64,000 nt of DNA from Holothuria scabra (taxonomy: Eukaryota > Echinodermata > Holothuroidea > Aspidochirotida > Holothuriidae). Positions 60,251-64,000 of the stretch are shown here, piece by piece. The DNA lies in NCBI GenBank assembly GCA_037179385.1, contig CM074194.1, positions 3,861,001 to 3,925,000 of the forward strand. Direction: 5' to 3'. How positions within the stretch are numbered: the first letter of the stretch is position 1; every line of letters begins with the position of its first letter. Made by a program: the position numbers and the translations under genes. The notes below the pieces were generated by a model. It saw only the letters and a list, made by a program, of their open reading frames with translations. It searched no databases and had not been told where the DNA came from.

Positions 60251-61074
60251 TAATCCCTAACCATATCCCTAACCCTAACAAAGAATACAATCGATTAAAT
60301 GCAATGGCAACAGCCAACTCAGAAACACCTTATGTAAACAGTGCGCATCTACCTGATGATTCTAAGGGACAGTCGTGAAATAAGATAGACTACCGGTACT
60401 AGCCCTATGCAAATTGAGATGGCTGCATTTCCCCTCTAACTCAAACATCAAAACATGCAGAGCATGTTCGTGTATAGACCGGTACCGTAAGTAGTAAGTG
60501 GTGGTCATGGACGTCCCTGTAAGATATCGCCGGAAAATTGTCAGAACATAGAATTTTCCAACCGAAGAAAAAAATGCAACTCCCAAGGCTTGAAACGAAT
60601 TGTTAGCGATCTGGAAAGCATTTTGACAAAATTTTGCATTGGCACCTTACGTAAAATATGGCGGCGCTGCACTTTTGATATTTTGCCAACAGGTTTTGTC
60701 ACTCTACAAGCTAAATTCTGGGGGTAACGAATTTGCCTTCAAGTTGGTCTCGTAGTTTGATCAATGAAAAGATTTGTCACCATTGGAAGTTTCTCTGGGA
60801 CGTTTATGGTAGTGGTAACACAACATAATCAGGAACTTCTGACACCTTCGATATATTCGTCACAAGAAATTCAGGTAATACATTTTAAAGTGTGAAACTA
60901 AACCCCCGAAGAGGGTTTCATTTTATCCCGCGCTTACCTTTATGCATTAAAACCATATTACAGCACAAAGAAAAAATCAAAATGATCCAAGTTACCTATT
61001 CACGGGATATTCTTAAATGATGCTGACAGGATTCAGTCCATTTAAAACAATGAATTGCGTAATAAGCTAAATAC

Positions 61075-61447
61075 TTAAAGAAGACCTGTCGTCTCTTGAA
61101 AATTCATTAAAATCAGGCCGACTTCGAGAGGACGGTACCGGCGACGAGAACCCTCGCACCGCCCCGAGGACACGGTCGCGGCGGCGATCTCTGGAGAGCT
61201 TAGCCCACGCCAGAAATGACGGATTTTGGATGACGTCACAGGTAACCCTTGTGGTAACTTTGATTGCGACACGATTGGATACACTGTCGATAATGTCACA
61301 TCAGTGACAGCGTATCGAAAACGTTCGCATTATCAAAGTTGCATTGAATCAGTTCGCAATTGAAGTTAAGACCAGGGTACTTGTGGCGTCATCCAGAATC
61401 CAACTTAGTTTTTGTTGGATTTTCATGAGACGACAGGTCATCTTTAA
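61075..61447. mobile_element. Short inverted-repeat element, family G, TTAA borders
   Basis: 373 bp. TTAAAGAAGACCTGTCGTCT at the left is matched by the complement of the right end (AGACGACAGGTCATCTTTAA), giving inverted repeats of about 30 bp. The GC-rich middle (61130-61200) makes a spurious minus-strand ORF. Confidence 0.75.
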
Positions 61448-64000
61448 ATATTCGAATTACCATGTACGTTTTCCCTGTTTTTTTTTGTGTTTTTTTTTTT
61501 CTTTTTTGAAAGCTACCTCAACTTGTACCAATATATAATCATTTTTTTACGGTATAGGAAGACTTGGTAATGTCTTACTTTTCAAGCAAACATTTTATTT
61601 TCCAAGTTCCTGAAAACATTGTAAATTTAAAGACATTAATCCATCACCTCATACAGTTATGGCAAGGCCAATATGACAAACAACACTAGCATGAAGAAAT
61701 CCCTTTGTTTAAAAATCACTGAGAACATTCTGACCGGAACTTACATGGGGGAAGTCGCGGATTATAAAATGCTAATGGTCTGAAACATTTCTTCTTTGTT
61801 ACAAACCACTAAAACTCCTTCTAGAATTAGAATAAATCCCTGGACAATGAGGAACTTTTGTCCTCTTATCCCCCATTGAACAGTTAAACACATTTTATTG
61901 ATGGTTATTTCAGGAAATCCAAGACCAGACTTAACTAGATTAGGTAAGAGATTCATCTTTCAAATGATTCCAAAAAAAGGATCTAAATTGTAAGAAGATG
62001 AGTTTCTAATGAATATGCGGACTTCTACGAGCAAATATGGGACATCCACGTGTTGAAATGCTAGTTGTGAGATCAAAGAAAGAATACGACCTCTGACCTC
62101 TGCCATAAACCAAAAAATTCTTGTTTTCGGTATTTGTGTCATTCATATGCTTACTTGAGTGGTGAAACATCCCTAAAATTTTGTTCTTTCATATATCACC
62201 ATAAGTGCGAATCATTGATATGTTGAGATATTGTGTTTACTGAAGCTATCACGGAAGATTAAAGAAGTCACCAGTGTTCTATTAGCAGAAGTGGATACAG
62301 GGGAGGGGGACTTTCCGGGCTTCATCTCCCTTTTCGCCACTTCAAAAATACAAAAATAGGAGACAGTTAGTTTAATATCAATTTCGGAGAATGGACTACT
62401 TCAGACTCAACGTTCGTTTCCTCACAAAACAAATACCAAATACAATAACTTTGTATGATATCCATGGAAATAACATGGAAATACCATGGATTTCTAGGGC
62501 CCCCTGCCTTCGTCACAACATCAAACATTTTGTGAATATGTGCAGGGATGTTGATCCTGGGGAGGGGACAATCGCCACTACAATGATGGAAATTTTTTGG
62601 GCAAACATATCGTTTTCCCCAAATAATTCAGGAAAATTAATAGAACAACAAAGACTGTAAAGAAGAAACAAAATATAACATTGTGGTATACAATGGCAGT
62701 TGACTTTAGGGCGTCAGAAAGCGTCAATTCGAGCGTATGTTTGTGTCTGTGTGAGTGTGTGTGCTTTTTTGTGTGTGTTAGACTTGCACTCATGTACTCT
62801 CGCATTCATATGGGGAATTGCTTATAGAAGATTCCGGTCTGGGACACGACCCAGGCCGGTTCGACACGCCGAAAATTTTTGCCCACAGTCCATCTACACC
62901 CATCAATAGTTGCTGCTGTATCATGAGCGTATCAAACTCTGGTCGAAGTCTGAGGTTGTGGATCGCTGGGGTTCGTTGCAGTCTGCTCTCTCAGCTTTCA
63001 ACGCTGGTCCATTGTATAAATCAGGGGTGTGCAAAATTTGGAACACCGGGCCAGATCATGTTGCTGGCGTTCTGTGGGATGCCCTTTTGCCGTTCGTCCC
63101 TATTTAGATCGATTAACTGTACCCCTCTATCATGTAACCTGCGGTGCAGATTCTGTAGATGGCATTCTCTCAGAAATCTTGATAGAATAGTCCAGAGCCA
63201 AATTTATTTTGGATTTGTTAAATACAGAAATGTTCTAAGCCATCTGTTGAAAGTAATTTTTAATTCACATGCTCCGTTCTTGAGATATTAGCAAGTGACG
63301 GTAACAAATTTTCTGCATAAACTGAACTTGAAACAAACAGTCGTTGTATCATGGATTCACATTGTTGGCCATTGTTTTTTTTATTTATTTATAATGTATG
63401 CCACCAAGCCTAAGTGCTGCCTACAGTCGCTAAACACAAGTGCTGATTGGATTCGTCTAAAACCCATATGCGATGCAATTGACTAATTGCCATTCTCCTA
63501 TGAGGATGAGAGAGAAAGTTCTCTGGGTAACTAAAGTTTTTCGAAGTTTTACAGTTATAGTATAATAGTATTCATCATAGTTTCATATTGCAAGTAAGTA
63601 ATACTTTTTTGAAGCTCATTTACTAACGAGGAATAAGCCTTTTTTACATTTCCATGTCATTCAATGGCAGTGATACACCTTACTGTCTTATCTTTTAATT
63701 TTCCGATCATTGTGTAATTTGCTAATTTTTTATTGAAAAAAAAATGATCAAAATAGCGACTGCTCTGATTTTATTTCTAAGCCTGAGCAATTCTATTTCA
63801 GGCCGTATGAGGGGTCCCGACTTTTGAAAATTTCTACACGCTAAGCGCCAGCTGACGGTGACGCTATGCTTAGATAGATAGTGCTTCAGATGTTCAGCCC
63901 CCTGTCTTCCAAATTGTCTGGATCCATGCCTGATTGCTGTGACAGAAATGATTGATGTAACACACAGGTGGTTGTTGTAACAAAATTGTTACTTTGCATT

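Larger units (their letters stand above)
59356..64000. other. Upstream flank beyond the LINE: repeats, no supported gene
   Basis: Contains the repeat at 60136-60250, the family G element (61075-61447), a GT-rich tract (62735-62780), and a CAGGGGTGTGCAAA word at ~63024 that looks like a worn hAT terminus. The 157-codon ORF at 62818-63291 has no recognisable domain and crosses that terminus. Confidence 0.45.

Noticed and set aside
60240..60290. CCCTAACC-like words suggesting interstitial telomere sequence (also 4120 and 4335)
   Set aside because: Only two or three imperfect units in each place, within dispersed repeats.
63020..63110. CAGGGGTGTGCAAA start resembling a hAT terminus
   Set aside because: No matching opposite end or 8-bp duplication was found, so I mention it only in the flank entry.
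62818..63291. 157-codon plus-strand ORF
   Set aside because: Crosses a worn transposon-like terminus, has no recognisable domain and low-quality composition.
1..64000. CRISPR arrays, operons, rRNA or clear tRNA genes
   Set aside because: None seen. The regular repeats present are satellites and microsatellites without spacers.

Overview
The window looks like one locus of an intron-rich, AT-rich animal genome. Evidence: GT-AG introns of several kb, families of short inverted-repeat transposons, a DIRS-type tyrosine-recombinase retrotransposon, a CR1/L2-like LINE and many microsatellites. I favour a marine invertebrate, possibly an echinoderm, but the sequence alone does not settle the species. 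There are no bacterial features.

Host gene. One large gene on the minus strand fills most of the window. Its ATG is at 56838 and its stop at 11128-11130. I can place ten coding exons: 56787-56838, 55038-55139, 53091-54377, 42382-42663, 32870-32989, 20304-20381, 15044-15266, 14109-14292, 12954-13151 and 11128-11412. All junctions are GT-AG and in phase, and the coding length is 2811 nt (936 residues). The C-terminal ~210 residues resemble the C-terminal domain of the mitochondria-eating protein MIEAP (SPATA18). In front of it lie a charged coiled coil, an Arg/Ser/Pro-rich linker and a ~480-residue, mostly helical N-terminal region that I do not recognise.

Mobile DNA in its introns. In the 9.4-kb intron (32990-42381) sits a three-layer nest. 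A ~1.5-kb hAT-like element (33750-41662, 8-bp target duplication) was entered by a 6.4-kb DIRS-like retrotransposon (34592-40997). The DIRS copy keeps its 115-bp inverted repeats, a complete internal complementary region and an open tyrosine recombinase ORF. Its gag is broken by a stop and frameshifts, and its reverse transcriptase has lost the YxDD block. In the 12.5-kb intron (20382-32869) is a 2.4-kb tandem array of ~145-bp units, each with a nuclear-receptor DR1 sequence. Three or more families of short inverted-repeat elements (~245-380 bp, mostly with TTAA ends) are scattered through all introns and flanks.

Flanks. Upstream of the host gene (57113-59355) is a 5'-truncated, broken CR1/L2-like LINE. 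It runs at its 3' end into ~104 copies of a pentanucleotide, which stops ~275 bp from the host start codon. The window ends (1-11100 and 59356-64000) hold repeats and no gene I can support.
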